Part shown: positions 5,922 through 7,425 of the stretch, one piece after another | How the letters are laid out: every line of letters begins with the position of its first letter | Position numbering within the stretch: the first letter of the stretch is position 1 | DNA from: Ruminococcus sp. UBA1828 | GTDB taxonomy: Bacteria; Bacillota; Clostridia; Oscillospirales; Ruminococcaceae | Length of the DNA: 7,425 nucleotides | Direction of reading: 5' to 3' | Assembly: GCA_002338885.1 (NCBI GenBank) | Contig: DDJI01000071.1 | Span: forward strand, 1,071 to 8,495 | Position numbers and translations under genes: made by a program | The notes under the pieces: model-generated | Database searches by the model: none | The model's input: only the letters and a program-made list of their open reading frames with translations | Told to the model about the DNA's origin: nothing

Positions 5922-7425
5922 ATGGATGATAACGTAAAAACATTTGATGAACTTCTTGACGTCATAACAGACTCAAAGAAAAACTATAACATAAAAAAGA
6001 TAACGTCAGCATACGAGTATGCGCAAAGCAAGCATGCGGGTCAGCTGAGGGAGTCGGGCGAGCCGTACATCACGCACCCGATTGCCGTTGCCCAAATACT
6101 TGTCGAGCTTGGTATGGATACCGATACCATATGCGCCGCACTCCTGCACGACGTTGTGGAAGATACAGACGCATCTTTGGACGTCCTAAAGAAAAATTTC
6201 GGTCAGGATGTCGCCAACCTCGTTGACGGCGTGACAAAGCTGAATCAGGTCGCGCTCTTTTCAAGAGAGGAGCAGCAGGCTGAAAACATAAGAAAAATGC
6301 TTCTTTTCATGTCCAAAGATATAAGAGTAATAATCATAAAACTCAGCGACAGGCTTCACAACATGCGCACCTTAGGCTTCAGAAGTGAGCAAAAGCGCAG
6401 AGAAGTTTCCCTTGAGACCATGAATATCTTTGTGCCCCTGGCAAACCGCCTCGGAATCATAAAGATGAAAGAGGAGCTTGAGGACATAGCGTTTTCTTAC
6501 CTTGATCCGTATGCCTATAACGAGATTGAACAGATGCTTGATAAGTCAAAGCAGGAGCGGGAGGAGTTTATAGAGCTTATAAAATCAAGGCTTATAAAGA
6601 GACTGTCCGCAGACTTTAACCCTCTTCCCACCATTGAAGGAAGGGTAAAGAGCGCATACGGCATATATAAAAAAGTTTATGAGCAGGGAAGGCTGTTTGA
6701 CGAAATATATGACAAGTACGCCGTGAGAGTTATAGTGAACACCGTGACGGAGTGTTACTATGTTTTGGGCGTGGTTCATGACATGTTCCAGCCGATACCG
6801 AACAGGTTTAAAGACTATATTTCCACGCCTAAGGCAAACATGTACCAAAGCCTTCATACAACCGTTATGGGCAGAGAGGGAATACCCTTTGAGGTGCAGA
6901 TAAGAACGTATGAGATGCACCATACAGCCGAATACGGAATCGCTGCCCATTGGAAATACAAAGAGGGCGTAAAGGGAAAGTACAAACTCGACAGCAGACT
7001 CAACTGGGTAAGGCAGATACTTGACACGCAGCAGGAGTCAAACGACGTTGAAGATATAGTCAGAGCGATAAAAGAGGACCTTGCACCTGAGGATGTGTTT
7101 GCCATGACTCCTAAGGGCGATGTAATATCCCTTCCGCTCGGCTCAACCGTAATAGACTTTGCCTACGCCATACACACGCAGGTCGGACACCGCATGATAG
7201 GCGCAAAGGTCGATAAAAAGCTTGTTCCGCTCGATTATGTCATAAAAACGGGCGAGATAATAGAAATTATAACAACAAAAGATCCAAATCACGGTCCGAA
7301 CAGAGCATGGCTTAACATTTGTCAGACAAATGAGGCCAAATCAAAGATCCGCTCATGGTTCAAAAAGGAAAGACGAGAGGAAAACATTCAGGAGGGCAAG
7401 GAAGAGCTTGAACGCGAGTTCAGAC
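5922..7425 (+). CDS. relA: Bifunctional (p)ppGpp synthetase/hydrolase Rel, N-terminal part (3' end outside window)
   Basis: This enzyme makes (p)ppGpp from ATP and GDP/GTP on starved ribosomes and also hydrolyses it (stringent response). The frame runs without a stop from ATG 5922 to the window end: 501 codons of a family usually about 720-750 long. The HD hydrolase domain is intact: Arg43 and His52 in LRESGEPYITHP, LLHDVVEDT (His76, Asp77, Glu80, Asp81) and SDRLHNMRTL (Asp143). The synthetase domain has GRVKSAYGIYKK (240-251), IYDKYAVRV (Asp264) and FEVQIRT (Glu324). RFKD (295-298) is the RXKD motif of bifunctional enzymes rather than the EXDD of synthetase-only RelA. A TGS domain starts at about 391; the C-terminal zinc-finger/ACT part is missing because of the window edge. 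The SD is weak: GGAAG (5904-5908) with a 13-base spacer; an in-frame GTG at 5910 is a poorer alternative. It probably shares the recJ transcript. Confidence 0.97.
   Translation, partial: MDDNVKTFDELLDVITDSKKNYNIKKITSAYEYAQSKHAGQLRESGEPYITHPIAVAQILVELGMDTDTICAALLHDVVEDTDASLDVLKKNFGQDVANLVDGVTKLNQVALFSREEQQAENIRKMLLFMSKDIRVIIIKLSDRLHNMRTLGFRSEQKRREVSLETMNIFVPLANRLGIIKMKEELEDIAFSYLDPYAYNEIEQMLDKSKQEREEFIELIKSRLIKRLSADFNPLPTIEGRVKSAYGIYKKVYEQGRLFDEIYDKYAVRVIVNTVTECYYVLGVVHDMFQPIPNRFKDYISTPKANMYQSLHTTVMGREGIPFEVQIRTYEMHHTAEYGIAAHWKYKEGVKGKYKLDSRLNWVRQILDTQQESNDVEDIVRAIKEDLAPEDVFAMTPKGDVISLPLGSTVIDFAYAIHTQVGHRMIGAKVDKKLVPLDYVIKTGEIIEIITTKDPNHGPNRAWLNICQTNEAKSKIRSWFKKERREENIQEGKEELEREFR

Overview
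The window looks like chromosomal DNA of a low-to-moderate-GC Clostridia-type Firmicute. Grounds: Gram-positive-like Shine-Dalgarno sites and sigma-A-type promoters, heavy use of ATA for isoleucine and AGA/AGG for arginine, a DnaE of the clostridial type with an internal QLDLF clamp motif, and the close recJ-rel order typical of Firmicutes. Family placement below class level is inference.

Layout. (1) Positions 1-1950 (+) hold the C-terminal part of the DNA polymerase III alpha subunit DnaE; its 5' part lies outside the window. (2) A strong hairpin terminator (1987-2016) separates it from a convergent minus-strand pair: an NfeD-like membrane protein (3447-3013), then, 19 bases later, an SPFH/band-7 (stomatin/QmcA-type) protein (2993-2034). 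These two families are well-known operon partners that act at the membrane. (3) Positions 3448-3827 are a divergent intergenic region with a promoter for each side, a 12-bp perfect palindrome on the minus-strand -10, an 18-bp perfect tandem duplication, a hairpin-rich leader before the nfeD-like gene, and a recJ leader with two interleaved perfect inverted repeats that could form a pseudoknot. (4) Positions 3828-5879 (+) hold complete recJ (single-strand-specific 5'-3' exonuclease). (5) From 5922 to the window end (+) runs the first 501 codons of a bifunctional (p)ppGpp synthetase/hydrolase (Rel), 42 bases after recJ and probably in the same transcript.

How the genes fit together. DnaE (replication), RecJ (repair and recombination) and Rel (stringent response) are housekeeping genes for genome copying, repair and growth control. 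The SPFH/NfeD pair is a membrane-microdomain module inserted in the opposite orientation. I see no transposase, phage gene, CRISPR array, tRNA or rRNA. All coding regions belong to known families. The least explained material is the 380-base divergent spacer and its two leader RNAs, and most of the findings are there.
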